Source: Spiroplasma litorale (lineage in GTDB: Bacteria; Bacillota_I; Bacilli_A; Mycoplasmatales; Mycoplasmataceae). From it: a stretch of DNA of 64,000 nt. The DNA is taken from the NCBI RefSeq assembly GCF_001267155.1, contig NZ_CP012357.1, forward strand, positions 930,001 to 994,000. The letters are read 5' to 3'. The first letter of the stretch is position 1. Every line of letters begins with the position of its first letter. The translations under genes were made by a program, and so were the position numbers. Under the pieces are notes generated by a model. That model was not told the origin of the DNA. It did not search any database and worked only from the letters and a program-made list of their open reading frames with translations. Shown piece by piece: positions 29,369 through 40,430 of this stretch.

Positions 29369-31132
29369 TTATTTTTTTTTCTTATTTTTTAAAAAGTTTA
29401 ATAGATTAGTATACGTTTTTTCATTTTTAATGAACTGTTTTAGTTCTTTTTCTTCTAGATTATAAAAATCTTCTCTGTTATTAAATGTGTTGTTAATCTT
29501 TTCTATAATTTTAGGCCCAATGCCTTTTACTAATGTTAGTTCATCCTTAGTTGTGCCTTTTAGTTTCCTTTTTCTAAATCCCGAAATTGCGAATCTATGG
29601 ACCCTATCTTGAATTTTTTCTAAAAACAAAAAGGTTTCATCTGACTTATCTAAATTAACTTTTTGCATATCAAAATTCAATATATATTCAGTTTTATGCT
29701 TATCATTTTTTACCAATCCAATAATTGGTATTTGTAAATCTAATAAATCCAGTTGTGTTCTAGCTGCATTAACTTGTATTTTACCTCCATCCATAATAAT
29801 TAAATCGGGTAAATTTTCAGGTTTATTTAAGTCTTTTTGATATCTTCTATATATCATGTTCTGCATTCTATGATAATCATCTGGTTCATCGATATCTATA
29901 TTAAATTTTCTAAAATCATTAAAACTTGGTTCTCCATTTTTAAATACAACCATTGCACCAGTAACAAATTCATCCAATATATTCGCAACATCAAACATTT
30001 CAATATGATAAGGATAGCTGGGTAGATTTAGTATGTCTTGTAATTTATTTAGTAATTCTTCATTCACAATTGATTTTTGATTTTTATATTTTAGTTTTTC
30101 AATTAAGAATTCTTTTGCATTTTGTGTAACTAATTCAATTAGTTTGGTACCTAAATTATCTTGATTTTTTGCCAACTTTTCTTTAAATATTAAATATAAA
30201 CTATCTCGTTTTATTTCATTAGGAAGTATTATTAAATCTGGCATCATGTTTTTTTGATATACTTGCATAACAAAACTTTCAAATAATTCTTGTAAATTCT
30301 CTATGTCACTTTCAAACACCATGCTGTCTTTTGAAATTAATTTACCATTTCTATAAAAAAGAACGGCAAAAGAGATATAACTTTCTTCAAAGTAAAAACC
30401 GAATATATCTTTGTTGAAGTCCTCGCTTAAATCAACAAATTGATCAATAGTTGTAAAGTTTAAATGAGAAATTATTTCTTTTAATCTTTGAGCTTCTTCA
30501 AATTGTAAATTATTTGCAGCTTGCTGCATTTTACCTTTTAAAAGTATTTTTAATTCTTCAGCACCTTGGTTAAATACTTTTTTAATATTATTAATTTGTT
30601 CTAAATAATATGATTGTGGAACTTCTTTAAAACAAGCACCAGAACATTGTCCAATATGAAAGTTTATGCAAGGTTTTCCAAGATTACCTTTACATCTTCT
30701 TAATGGATAGACTCTTTCAAGTGTTTTTAATATATTTCTTGCACTAGAGCCATCAGGCAAAGGACCAAAAGAAATTTTGCTTTTATTATCATAGTTTCTT
30801 GTATAAATATAGGTAGGGTCTTTTTCATTAGTAATTGCAATATAAGGATATTTTTTATCATCATTAAGAACAACATTATATCTTGGTTTATATTTTTTAA
30901 TTAGATTTTGTTCTAACAACAATGCTTCTTTTTCGTTTACTGTAACAATTGTTTTTAGATCCTTAATTTCTCTGACAAGTTTAGTTGTTTTATAATTGTG
31001 TGCTTTATTGAAATAACTTGATACTCTTTTTTTTATATTTTTTGCTTTACCAACATAAATTACTTTATTATTTGTATTGTAATAAATATAACAACCTGGT
31101 TTTTCAGGCAAATTTTTTATAATTTCTCTCAT
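29369..31132 (-). CDS. uvrC: Excinuclease ABC subunit C
   Basis: 587 aa; makes both incisions in nucleotide excision repair. GIY-YIG domain at residues ~8-90 (PGCYIYYNTNNKVIYVGKAK, EKEALLLEQNLIKKYKPRYN), Cys-rich segment with CKGNLGKPCINFHIGQCSGA, UVR motif at ~200-235 for UvrB contact, the RNase H-like domain (EMFDVANILDEFVTGAMVVF; LIIMDGGKIQ; HRFAISGFRKRK), and two HhH motifs near 545-587. No UGA codons. Complete. Confidence 0.97.
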   Translation of the reverse strand: MREIIKNLPEKPGCYIYYNTNNKVIYVGKAKNIKKRVSSYFNKAHNYKTTKLVREIKDLKTIVTVNEKEALLLEQNLIKKYKPRYNVVLNDDKKYPYIAITNEKDPTYIYTRNYDNKSKISFGPLPDGSSARNILKTLERVYPLRRCKGNLGKPCINFHIGQCSGACFKEVPQSYYLEQINNIKKVFNQGAEELKILLKGKMQQAANNLQFEEAQRLKEIISHLNFTTIDQFVDLSEDFNKDIFGFYFEESYISFAVLFYRNGKLISKDSMVFESDIENLQELFESFVMQVYQKNMMPDLIILPNEIKRDSLYLIFKEKLAKNQDNLGTKLIELVTQNAKEFLIEKLKYKNQKSIVNEELLNKLQDILNLPSYPYHIEMFDVANILDEFVTGAMVVFKNGEPSFNDFRKFNIDIDEPDDYHRMQNMIYRRYQKDLNKPENLPDLIIMDGGKIQVNAARTQLDLLDLQIPIIGLVKNDKHKTEYILNFDMQKVNLDKSDETFLFLEKIQDRVHRFAISGFRKRKLKGTTKDELTLVKGIGPKIIEKINNTFNNREDFYNLEEKELKQFIKNEKTYTNLLNFLKNKKKK

Positions 31133-31149
31133 TAAAACACCTCATTTAA

Positions 31150-31186
31150 ATAAAAGTTAAAAATAAATCAGAACTTCTGATTTATT
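31150..31186 (-). terminator. Terminator of ftsK
   Basis: AATAAATCAGAA (31162-31173) pairs with TTCTGATTTATT (31175-31186); minus-strand tract TTTTTAACTTTTATTT follows. It overlaps the ftsK stop codon. Confidence 0.8.
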
Positions 31187-34100
31187 AATAAATATCTTCA
31201 TTTTTAATATAAACTTCTCTTGGTTTTGCACCGTTTTGAGGTCCAATAACACCACACATTTCAAGTTCATCAATTATTTTTGCAGCCCTATTGTAACCAA
31301 TACTAAATCTACGTTGTAATAAACTTGTTGAAGCTCTTTGTTCTTTAACGACAAATGCTTTAATTTCATTAAACATTGGATCTTTTTGCATTGATTGAGT
31401 ATTTGCATAACTATTATTTTCTTCTTCTAAACTTAAGAACTCATCATCAAATAATTGTTGTTGTTGAGATTTACAATGAAGAACAAGTTTTTCAATTTCA
31501 TTATCACTTATGAAAGCTCCTTGAGCTCTAGTTAACAAATTACTTCCAGGTGCCATGTATAATAAGTCACCTTTACCAATTAGTTTTTCTGCTCCCATTG
31601 AATCAAGAATTGTTCTAGAATCAATTGAAGAAGTTACTGAAAATGCAATTCTTGTTGGGATATTTGATTTAATAACTCCTGTTATAACATCAGTTGAAGG
31701 TCTTTGGGTTGCGACTATTAAATGAATTCCAGCAGCTCTTGCCATTTGAGTTAATCTCATTATTGAATCTTCTACATCTTTTTTGTTTGCAGTCATCATC
31801 AAGTCGGCAAGTTCATCTATTATTATTACATAGTATGGTAGTTTATTTTCAGTTTTAGATTGTTTTGAATTATAACCGTCAATATTTTTAGTTCCTTCAC
31901 TTGTAAATAAAGCGTATCTTCTTTCCATTTCACTAATAACTTTTTTCAAAGCATTATTTGCAAGATTCATATCACTTATTACTGGAGCTAAAAGATGAGG
32001 AATTGAAGAATAAATTGATAATTCAACTTTTTTAGGGTCTATCATTAAAAATTTAACTTCATGTGGTTTTGATCTCATCAAAAATGAACAAATAATACCA
32101 TTTATCATAACTGATTTTCCACTACCAGTTGAACCAGCAACAAGTAAATGTGGCATTTTATCAAGTTCACCAAATAATAAATCCCCAGTTACAGTTTTAC
32201 CAATTGCAAATAATATTTTTGAGTTAATTTTCTGAATTGGTGCTTTTTCAATAACACTTCTTAAACCAACCAACATTGTTGCTTCATTTGGTACTTCTAG
32301 TCCAACCGCTGGTTTTCCTTGAATTGGTGCTTCAATTCTCAAGTTTTGACTTGCCAACGCAAGTTTTAAATCATTTTCTAATCCAATAATTGAATTTACT
32401 TTTGTACCAGATGAAGGTGTTATTTCAAATTTAGTTACACTTGGACCAATGTTTATATTCGAAACTTTTGCACTAACTCCAAATTGTGTAAATGTTTCTT
32501 CTATTAATTTAGCTTTTTGATTTGCATAGTCTCTCAAAACATCATATTCTTTTTCATTTTGAGTATCTTTATTTAAGATATCAAATTGTGGAAGTCTGTA
32601 AGATTCATTAACATACATTTTTTTATTAGTTGCTTTTCTTTTATCTACTTCCATTTGTCTAACTGGTGTACCATCATAATTGTAAATTCCACCAACTATA
32701 GTTCTAGCAAAAGAATCTTGAATTGGTGAAGTGTAATCATAATATCTATCATTGTGTTTTTTTTGAACTTGTTCTTCTTTTGCGTCATTTATATATTGGT
32801 CCAATGTTATTTGACCTGTATTATATTTAGTTTCATCTATTGATTTACTTTTACTTACTTTTTTAAGTTCATTTGCCAGTTCAACAGTTTGTCCATTGCC
32901 TCCAAACGGAGTTATTTTTGATTCTAAATCAAATTTTTTTCTTGCAACTTCGTCATATTTGTTTGTGGGTCTATTTTTATTTCTATTTTGAGTTAATAAA
33001 CTATTATCTTTTATTATTGGTTCATCAAAATCATTATAATTTTCTTCAACACCAAAATTGTAATCATTATAATTTTGATTGTTTAAATTATTGTTTTGAT
33101 AGTTTTGATTATTGTTAATTGGATTATGGAAGTTGTCATCAACACCATAATCTTGAACTGAGTTCATTCCCCTATTTGATTCATAATATTCATGGTTATC
33201 AAAATGATTAAAATTATTATTTTCGTTATTTATAAACTCATAATTATTTAACTCTGAAAAATCTCCTTTGTAGAAGTTTTCATTTGTTGAATCATATATG
33301 TGTATCTTTTTTTGTTTATTGAAACTAGGAAGTTCAATTGTTATATCTGATTCCTTAATTGAAGACAATACCATTTTTTCATCAAAAGTTATATCATCTT
33401 CAACATCAATTAATGTAAATATATTTTTATAACCTTTATTTTTGCTTTTTCTGTGTTCTTTACTTTTTGAAGGATCAATTTTTCTAAGTGATAAAATTCT
33501 GAGACGATTTGTTTTTCTTTTACTTTTAGGCTTAAGCACATAGAATGGATCTCCTGTAAATATTCAAAGAGAGTTAATAAAAAATAAAAATAAAGCAGCT
33601 ATGAATGAACCATAAATTGTTAAATATGAAAATACTCCACATAAAAGAGTACCTATAATTCCGCCTCCAGCTCAAACGGTAAAGTAACTTTCTGGCCTTG
33701 CAATAATAAAGTTATGTTCGGTATTTCATAATGAGTTTATAAACCAGTTATTTGTATAAGATTTAATTGAATCTAAAAAAATTGAATCTGTTCAATAATT
33801 TTTAACAACAAATGAATCTGATTCTTTTGCATAAGCTACAATAAAAATAATTGAAGATATCAGTCAACAAAGCATTATAAAGGTTGTAGCAATCATTGCT
33901 AAAAATCTTTTTTTGGCTTTGAATTTTATTCCAAAGTATATTGAAAAAGCAATAATAAAATTTAATAGATATAAAAAGTATTTAAATCATCCAAAAGGGA
34001 ACGTAAAAATAACATCATCAAGAAATTGTCCAACAATTGTAATTCTTCCTAATGATATTGTGTTTAAAAAAAACAATATTAAAGCACTTATTATCCAAGA

Positions 34101-34199
34101 TACTGAATCACTACGTCTTTGCTTTTTTTGCAAAGAAAAGGCAACGGTTCTATCTGAATCCTGGTTGTTATTATTAAGATTTTCCATTTGATCACCCAT
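31185..34199 (-). CDS. ftsK: DNA translocase FtsK/SpoIIIE
   Basis: 1004 aa from ATG 34199 (AAGGG upstream). Four N-terminal transmembrane helices (~residues 35-215) are hidden by UGA codons in the standard code; then a disordered N/Q-rich linker (~220-480) and the motor: beta domain with KVSNINIGPSVTKFEITPSS, Walker A VAGSTGSGKSVMINGI (~690), Walker B YYVIIIDELADLMM (~790) and a C-terminal gamma winged helix (STSLLQRRFSIGYNRAAKII). It pumps chromosomal DNA away from the closing septum. Confidence 0.96.
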
Positions 34200-34263
34200 A
34201 ATCGCCCTTTAAAATATTTTAATACATTTCACTACAATTTTACAACATTAACAATTTATTAAC

Positions 34264-35985
34264 TTAATTGTTGTTACTTTTTTGTCTAATTTTTGGTTCA
34301 TAAACAGTATTTGGTAGTTCGTTTATCATTACCAATATAATTGGTTGCTTACCAGTTTCTTGTTTAATAACACTTCTAACTTTTGAAACTATGTCCTTTT
34401 TAATTTGGTTTAAATCGAAGCTTTCAGGTTTTAGTGTTCATTCTTCTTTTGCCCTATTTAAAATGTCCACTATTTGCTTCTGCATCAATTTAAAAATTGG
34501 GTTATCGTCTACAATGTAAACAACACCTCTCATTTGTATATCAATCAAAGAACATAACTCTTTATTCTTTTCTAATATATTTGCACCAATTATAACAGCA
34601 CCATCAGTTGCTAATTGTTTACGTTCATTTAAAACTATTGCTCCAATATCTCCAGCACCAATTCCATCAACAAAAATATCGGCATTTTTAATTTTTTGAT
34701 TGGCTACCACTAATTTACCATCTGGGAATATTTTTAATACTTGACCATTTTTTATTAATTCAATGTTTTCTGGTTTAACCCCAGCTTCTATAGCAGCCTT
34801 TTCAGCTGATAAAAAGTCTTTATGTAATCCTTTAACAGGTATAAATGCTTTTGGTTTCATTATTCTAGTCATAAGTTTAATATCTTCATAACTAGCTCTC
34901 ATTGTTCAAATATTTCTATCTGAAAGAGATATTAATTTTGCATTAGTTCTTGCTAATTCATCTAATATTTCAGCATGTCTTTTTTCTACACCAGCTGATG
35001 GAGGTGTTGCTAATATAATTGTGTCATTTTCAGTAAATTCAATTACCTCGTCATTACCAGCAGCAATTTTTGCTAATCTAGAATATAACAAATCACCTGC
35101 CCCAGTTATTAATAAAATCCCATCAGAAGATTTCATAAATTCTTCAACTGAAATTATGTCTTTATCATAAAACTGAAGACTTTCTTGAATTGTCTTAGAC
35201 TCTATTACTTTTGATATTGTTTTTCCATATATTGCAATTTTTCTATCTGTTTGTTTTGCTTGATTTATTATTTCAAATAGTTTAAAAACATCTTCTTCAA
35301 ACAAACAAAGTACAAGTCTTTTCTTTTTATCTTTCATAGGTCCTGAAATATATTTTTCAATTCTATGATTTGGGACAGTGTATCCGATTCTAGAAGCATA
35401 TTCTGAGTCACTAATTAAAGCCAAAACTCCTTTTTTTGAAATATCTGTTAAATGGTTCATGTCAGTTGAAAAATATGATTGCTCATTACCATCCATTATG
35501 TAATCACCTGCATATACAATACTTCCTGAATTGGTGTGAATTGCAAATCCAAATGATTCTGGAAACATTGAAGTAGTTCTAAATATTTCAACGGTTAAAT
35601 CTTTACCGAATTTAAGAATATCTTTATCCTTAATAATTTTAAAATTATTTTCTCTATTTTTTATTCTATATTTTAAGTTTCTATATTTTAAAACTATTGT
35701 TGTTAATTCATTACAATATACCGGAACATCAATATCTCTTAGTATATAACTAATTGATCCAGCATTACTTGAACTTGGATTAGATATAAAAATACCTTTT
35801 ATTTTCTTAATGTTTTCTTTTAAAAAATCAAAATTTGGAATTACTACATCAATTCCTAAAACACTTCTTTCTGGAAAGCGCATTCCAGAATCGAATATAA
35901 AAAATTGGTCATCTATACTAACTATAAATAAATTTTTACCTCTTTCGTCTTGGCCCCCTAAAGCCATAAATTTAATTTCTGCCAT
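34264..35985 (-). CDS. RNase J-family protein lacking catalytic metal ligands
   Basis: 573 aa, full length for the family; UGA codons join two large fragments and add the C-terminus. Fold landmarks are clear: MAEIKFMALGGQDERGKNLF, AIHTNSGSIVYAGDY, the beta-CASP region, EDIKLMTRIMKPKAFIPVKG and the C-terminal VDGIGAGDIGAIVLNERKQL. The HxHxDH motif that binds the two zinc ions is replaced by NPSSSN (69-74), SGH is TMRAS, and PVHGE is PVKGL. So it should be inactive as a nuclease and probably acts as a partner subunit, as RNase J2 does for J1, or in RNA binding. Confidence 0.9.
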
Positions 35986-36151
35986 TTTTTCTCCTATCTC
36001 TACTTTTTTGTTAACATTTATTTACTTTAAAAAAATTAAAAATATTAATTAGATATTAAAACCAATTAATAACATAAATAAATATAAAAGCCCAATTAAT
36101 ATTTATTATACACTTTAAAAAATATAAAATTAATATATAAGGAGCAAAAAT

Positions 36152-36451
36152 ATGATTTCACCAAAAGATTACTTTAGAGTTAAAAACGATGTTATAACAT
36201 TTGACGTAAGAACAAAAACTGAATATGAAATGTTGCCTCATTTTGATTGAGCAATAAATATTGAGTTTACTGAATTTATAAGCAATTACTTAGAATATAT
36301 TAAAAAATATAACCCAGAAAATAAACTTATTGTTACAGTTTGTAATGCAGGTAACAGAAGCGGACAGGCTGCTGATTTTTTAAGAGAACACGGTATAGAT
36401 GCATTAACACTTGAGGGAGGAATTTATAACTATAATAGAAAAATTAAGTAG
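36152..36451 (+). CDS. Rhodanese-like sulfurtransferase
   Basis: 99 aa single rhodanese domain. FDVRTKTEYEMLPHFDWAIN is the conserved N-terminal motif and LIVTVCNAGNRSGQAADFLR holds the active-site Cys loop (CNAGNR), as in PspE/GlpE types; LEGGIYNYN closes the domain. One UGA at Trp hides the gene in the standard code. SD AAGGAG with TATAAAATTAATATAT upstream. Its end overlaps the convergent EIIB-like gene by 8 bp. Confidence 0.9.
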
Positions 36452-36809
36452 TTTCTTTTTCTAATTGTTTTTTAAGTTTATTTAAAAATAAATTTATATT
36501 AAAACCCTTTACACTCATAACTATATAATTTTCTTCAATTTGATGCTTTATATTAAAAGATAATAATTTTTTCTTACTAACTAAATTTACAGATATTAAA
36601 TAAACTTTATCTTTATCAACTTTATCAATATTTTCTAATCCACCTAGAGCGTTTAAAATATTTTTATATGTAAATGCTTTTTCATTATTTTCTAGTTTAT
36701 ACTTCTCATTTTTAATCCATTTATATTTTCTTAAATTTAAGTGAATAATTAGAGAAATTAAAAAAATAAGAAAGATAACCGAAAATATTGTCAGCACTGT
36801 TATAAGCAT
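36444..36809 (-). CDS. PTS EIIB-like membrane-anchored protein without phospho-Cys
   Basis: 121 aa: one N-terminal transmembrane helix (residues 3-24), then a domain resembling glucose-type EIIB: YKNILNALGGLENIDKVDKD and a C-terminal FLNKLKKQLE helix. The active-site cysteine of the CxTRLR motif is absent (KVYLISVNLVSKK). The ATG overlaps the NAD kinase stop (TAATG). A similar EIIB-like/NAD-kinase pairing is known to me from Mycoplasma genitalium (MG129 beside MG128). Probably regulatory or structural rather than a sugar phosphotransferase. Confidence 0.65.
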   Translation of the reverse strand: MLITVLTIFSVIFLIFLISLIIHLNLRKYKWIKNEKYKLENNEKAFTYKNILNALGGLENIDKVDKDKVYLISVNLVSKKKLLSFNIKHQIEENYIVMSVKGFNINLFLNKLKKQLEKETT

Positions 36810-37615
36810 TAGTTTATTCCTTCTTTATCTTTTATGAAGATATCTCTTAATATTTCTATATCATTTTTTAAATCTTCATTTAAGCATGATATTACTTTTA
36901 TTATGTTTTTTGAAAGTTTTATAGTGATTCTTTTATCAATTATTTCATGTTCTGTTGTATCGATTATCATAGACTCTTTTGAATTACTTTCTAAAACTAA
37001 ATTTAATTCAAAATCTTTATCTAATATTAATGGTGAGTTTAAAGATCTAAATTTATTTGTACTAACAGGGGTGAGTTCTTGCATTTGATAAATTCCACTA
37101 TTACGAGGTAGTATAACTGCACCTCTTGCTGATTTCATATAACCTGTGCTTCCATTCGAAGTTGAAACAACTATTCCAGTTCCATGAAATCTTTCTAAAA
37201 AGTTATTATTTATACTAATTTCAATATATATGGGTCTTTTTTCATTCAATATTTTTAGTTCATTTACAGTTAATAGTGTTTTATTATTATTTAAGACTTC
37301 TAACATTTCAAATTTTTGCACTAAATATTTATTATTTTCAATTAAATCAAGAGTTAATTCAAGTTCATTAATTCTATTCTTATTTGTGTAAAACCCTATT
37401 CCACCCAATTTAAAGGGAACAAAATTAATTTTTTCTATTATATTTTTATAACGTGATACCGCTTTAAGAAAAGTTCCGTCACCACCAAAAATGAAAACAA
37501 ATTCAGGGTTTTCTTCATTTTTTATTCAGCCTCTTTTATTTAATTCTTCTTCAAACTCTTTTATTTTTGTGGCTGTTTCATTATAATCATTTTTAATTAA
37601 GTTGTATAGTCTCAT
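36809..37615 (-). CDS. ppnK: NAD kinase
   Basis: Makes NADP from NAD and ATP. 268 aa from ATG 37615; one UGA (RGWIKNE) truncates it in the standard code. Motifs: FVFIFGGDGTFLKAV (the GGDG loop), FKLGGIGFYTNK, and HGTGIVVSTSNGSTGYMKSA. Divergent from trpS; coupled to the downstream EIIB-like gene. Confidence 0.93.
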
Positions 37616-37672
37616 TGTGAAATCCTTTTATTAATTAATTTTACTCATTTTTAAATTAAAAATAAATAATTG

Positions 37673-37678
37673 TATAAT
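37673..37678 (+). promoter_or_regulatory. -10 element of trpS
   Basis: TATAAT 26 bp ahead of the trpS ATG; no convincing -35 hexamer in the AT-only stretch upstream. The SD TAAGGAG lies between it and the start. Confidence 0.5.
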
Positions 37679-37703
37679 ATAAATTGTAAATTAAGGAGAA
37701 AAT

Positions 37704-38720
37704 ATGGAAAACAAAAAAAGAATGGTTTCAGGCATTACTGCAACAGGAACAATAACGCTTGGAAACTATATTGGAGCAATAAAAAACTTCGTAGAATTAC
37801 AAGATAAGTTTGAAATGTATATATTTGTTGCAAACTTACATGCAATTACATCACCAATTGATAAATTAAAATTAAAAAATAATATAAAAAGTATGGTAGC
37901 ACTTTATTTTGCTTGTGGTCTTGATCCAAAAAAAGTTAAAATTTTTATCCAAAGTGAAGTTTTAGAACACACTCAGTTAGGTTGAATTTTAACTTGTAAT
38001 AGCACTTTAGGTGAATTAAATAGAATGACTCAGTTTAAAGATAAATCAACCAAAGTTAAATCAAGCAATGGAACTGAGTTTATACCAACTGGACTACTTA
38101 CATACCCATTATTAATGGCTGCTGATATATTATTATATGACCCAGATTTTGTGCCGGTTGGTAAAGATCAAAAACAACATATTGAACTTACAAGAAATAT
38201 TGCAGAAAGAATGAATTCTAAATATGGAGAAATGTTTAAAATTCCAGGAGATTATATTGCAAAAATCGGTTCAAAAATAATGGACTTGCAAGATCCAACA
38301 AAAAAAATGTCTAAATCATCAGATAACCCTAAATCATATATATCATTACTAGATGATTTAAAAGAAGTTGAAAAGAAAATTAAATCTGCTGTAACTGATT
38401 CAGAAAATATTGTTAAGTATGACCCAGAGAAAAAACCTGGTGTGAGTAATTTAATTACTATTTATTCATCTATAAAAAATCAAACAATTGAAGAAACTGA
38501 ATCTTATTTTAAAGATAAAGATTATGGTCAATTTAAAAACGAAGTTACCAAATGTGTTTGTGATCTAATCAGTTCAATTCAAGAAAATTATAATAAACTT
38601 TATGATTCAAAAGAAGTTGAACAATGATTAGAAGAAGGAGCTAATTCTGCTAGATTTATAGCAAATAAAAAATTAAATAAAGTTATGAATTTAATTGGTT
38701 TAAATTATAAAAGAAAATAA
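37704..38720 (+). CDS. trpS: Tryptophanyl-tRNA synthetase
   Basis: 338 aa class I synthetase. TATGTITLGNYIGA is the HIGH-type motif (TxGN), DLQDPTKKMSKSSDNP is the KMSKS loop. DILLYDPDFVPVGKDQKQHI and the tryptophan-pocket region are conserved. UGA at W residues (LGWILTC, QWLEEG) splits it into fragments in the standard code; true stop TAA 38718-38720. In table-4 organisms this enzyme charges the tRNA-Trp that reads UGA. Confidence 0.96.
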
Positions 38721-39053
38721 CTATTTGTAAAAATTTTCATCAAATTTTCAAGATACTGATTTTATTTTTTTAATTATTTTAGTACAGTTACTTTTTGGTC
38801 TAAGTTCTTTACAACCATCATGTATTGCAATAAAATTTTCATTAATTAACTCAATATTATTAAGATTAATAATTTCAATATTTCAAGGCATTTTTCCTTT
38901 TAACTTATCTTTAAATTCCATATGAAATTTACAAATAAAGCACATACGAAATTGATTTTCATCTTTATTAATTAGTTTTGGTGCATTATCCCAAGCAGCC
39001 TTAAAATCTTTTTCGTCAAATTCAATAATTCCATTATTCTCAAACTTTGCCAT
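38721..39053 (-). CDS. Cys-containing hypothetical protein
   Basis: 110 aa, hidden by two UGA Trp codons. Starts MAKFENNGIIEFDEKDFKAA; contains MCFICKFHMEFKDKL (CxxCxxH), then HDGCKEL and SNCTK, so possibly metal- or redox-binding. SD AGAGGTAAATT before the ATG. Its stop directly abuts the trpS stop. No family recognised. Confidence 0.6.
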
Positions 39054-39074
39054 AATTTACCTCTTTTTATAATA

Positions 39075-39118
39075 ATAAAACAAAAAAATATCTTTATTTG
39101 ATTTAAAGATATTTTTTA
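39075..39118 (-). terminator. Terminator of the infC-rpmI-rplT operon
   Basis: Long stem AAAAAATATCTTTA / TAAAGATATTTTTT with a short loop (39082-39118), minus-strand T-tract. Immediately after the rplT stop. Confidence 0.85.
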
Positions 39119-39484
39119 TTATTTAGTTGCTCCTAAAGCTTTTTTAGATGTTTGAACTAAAACTTCAAATTGTTTAGGTTCGTGTATTGCTAACTCAGAT
39201 AACATTTTTCTGTTTATTTCAATTCCTGATTTTTTAAGACCATTCATAAATTTTGAATAACTTAAACCTAATGGTCTAACTGCTGCATTTATACGGATTA
39301 TTCATAACTTTCTAAAGTCTCTTTTTTTAAGTTTACGTCCTACAAAAGCGTAAGCCATTGAACGCACAACTTGTTCATGTGCTTTTTTATAGTGAGATTT
39401 CTTAGTTCCGTAGTAACCTTTTGCTCTTTTAATTCAACGTTTTCTTCTTGCTCTTGTAACTTTACCAAATTTAATTCTTGCCAT
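39119..39484 (-). CDS. rplT: Large ribosomal subunit protein bL20
   Basis: 121 aa. [60 protein letters not shown] and [15 protein letters not shown] are all standard L20. UGA Trp in RRKRWIKR and LWIIRI hide it in the standard code. L20 also represses this operon through its leader in Firmicutes. Confidence 0.97.
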
Positions 39485-39499
39485 AGTTATACTCCTTTA

Positions 39500-39694
39500 T
39501 TAATTTTGTAATAATCCATCTAATCTTTTCATGTCACTATCTGAAATAAATGTTGCTTTTTTCAAGTGTCTTTTTTGCTTAGTGGTTTTGTTTTGTGCTA
39601 AGTGTGATCTATAAGCTTTTGCTCTTTTTAATTTACCTGCACCATTTTTTTTAACCCTTTTTGCTAAAGCACTTTTTGTTTTCATCTTTGGCAT
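39500..39694 (-). CDS. rpmI: Large ribosomal subunit protein bL35
   Basis: 64 aa: [20 protein letters not shown] and [18 protein letters not shown]-type core (here [20 protein letters not shown]). Between infC and rplT, the universal order, spaced 15 bp from rplT. Confidence 0.97.
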   Translation of the reverse strand: MPKMKTKSALAKRVKKNGAGKLKRAKAYRSHLAQNKTTKQKRHLKKATFISDSDMKRLDGLLQN

Positions 39695-39721
39695 AAATAT
39701 TCTCCTTCTTATTTGTAAATA

Positions 39722-40252
39722 TTAAGGTTTTTTAGGCACTATATACATATCTAAAAATCTTGTATTTAATTTTGCATCTTTTTCAACTTTTGCAATATCT
39801 TCAACTTTAGTAAAAAACTTATTAATTGTCTCTTTACCTAATTCTTGATATGTAATTTCTCTACCTTTAAATTTTAAAGATACTTTGACTCTGTCGCCTG
39901 CTTCAAGAAACTCTCTTGCTTTTCTAGCTTTGGTTTCTAAATCATGATCACCAATACCAACTGTCAATCTAATTTCTTTATTTTCAACTTTTACTTGATT
40001 TTTTTTGTTTTCTCTTTGTTTTCTTTTTTGCTCGTATTTATATTTTCCATAATCAAGTATTTTAGCAATTGCTGTTGAATTATCTTGGTTTCCTACTTGT
40101 AATAGATCTAAACCTTGATCTTCAGCCATTTTCAAAGCTTCAAACTTATTTAAAGGTCCTATTTTTTGACCTTCTTGGTCAATAACTAGGATTTGTCTTG
40201 CTCTAATGTCTTTATTAACAAAATCGCTTTTATTGTTTTTTATTTCTGCCAT
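39722..40252 (-). CDS. infC: Translation initiation factor IF-3
   Basis: 176 aa. N-terminal domain with INKDIRARQILVIDQEG-type entry (NKDIRARQILVIDQEGQKIG) and DLLQVGNQDN, linker YGKYKYEQKRKQRENKK, C-terminal EIRLTVGIGDHDLETKARKA and GDRVKVSLKFKGREITYQEL. Keeps free 30S subunits apart and checks start-codon pairing. First gene of the infC-rpmI-rplT operon. Confidence 0.97.
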   Translation of the reverse strand: MAEIKNNKSDFVNKDIRARQILVIDQEGQKIGPLNKFEALKMAEDQGLDLLQVGNQDNSTAIAKILDYGKYKYEQKRKQRENKKNQVKVENKEIRLTVGIGDHDLETKARKAREFLEAGDRVKVSLKFKGREITYQELGKETINKFFTKVEDIAKVEKDAKLNTRFLDMYIVPKKP

Positions 40253-40267
40253 TTAACCTCCAAAAAA

Positions 40268-40395
40268 TAAAAAAATGTGCCTTAAAAAACTAGAAGCACA
40301 TTAAACTATTATTTTATATAAAGCAATAGAAGTTACCATTTCCTATTAGTAATGGTGAGCAATGTGCGCTACTTTTTTAACTCTTTTATTATAAT
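40268..40395 (-). promoter_or_regulatory. L20-type leader with attenuator
   Basis: The ~130-nt infC leader holds AGTAGCGCACATTGCTCACC and an ATTACTAATAGGAAATGGT hairpin, then a terminator-like stem AATGTGC ... GCACATT (40274-40280 / 40296-40302) followed by TTTTTTTATTTTTT. The upstream GCACATT can pair alternatively with the same arm, giving antiterminator/terminator switching as in the L20 leader of Firmicutes. Confidence 0.75.
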
Positions 40396-40430
40396 GCATT
40401 TATATAAAATGTAAATAGTTTTTAAGATAT

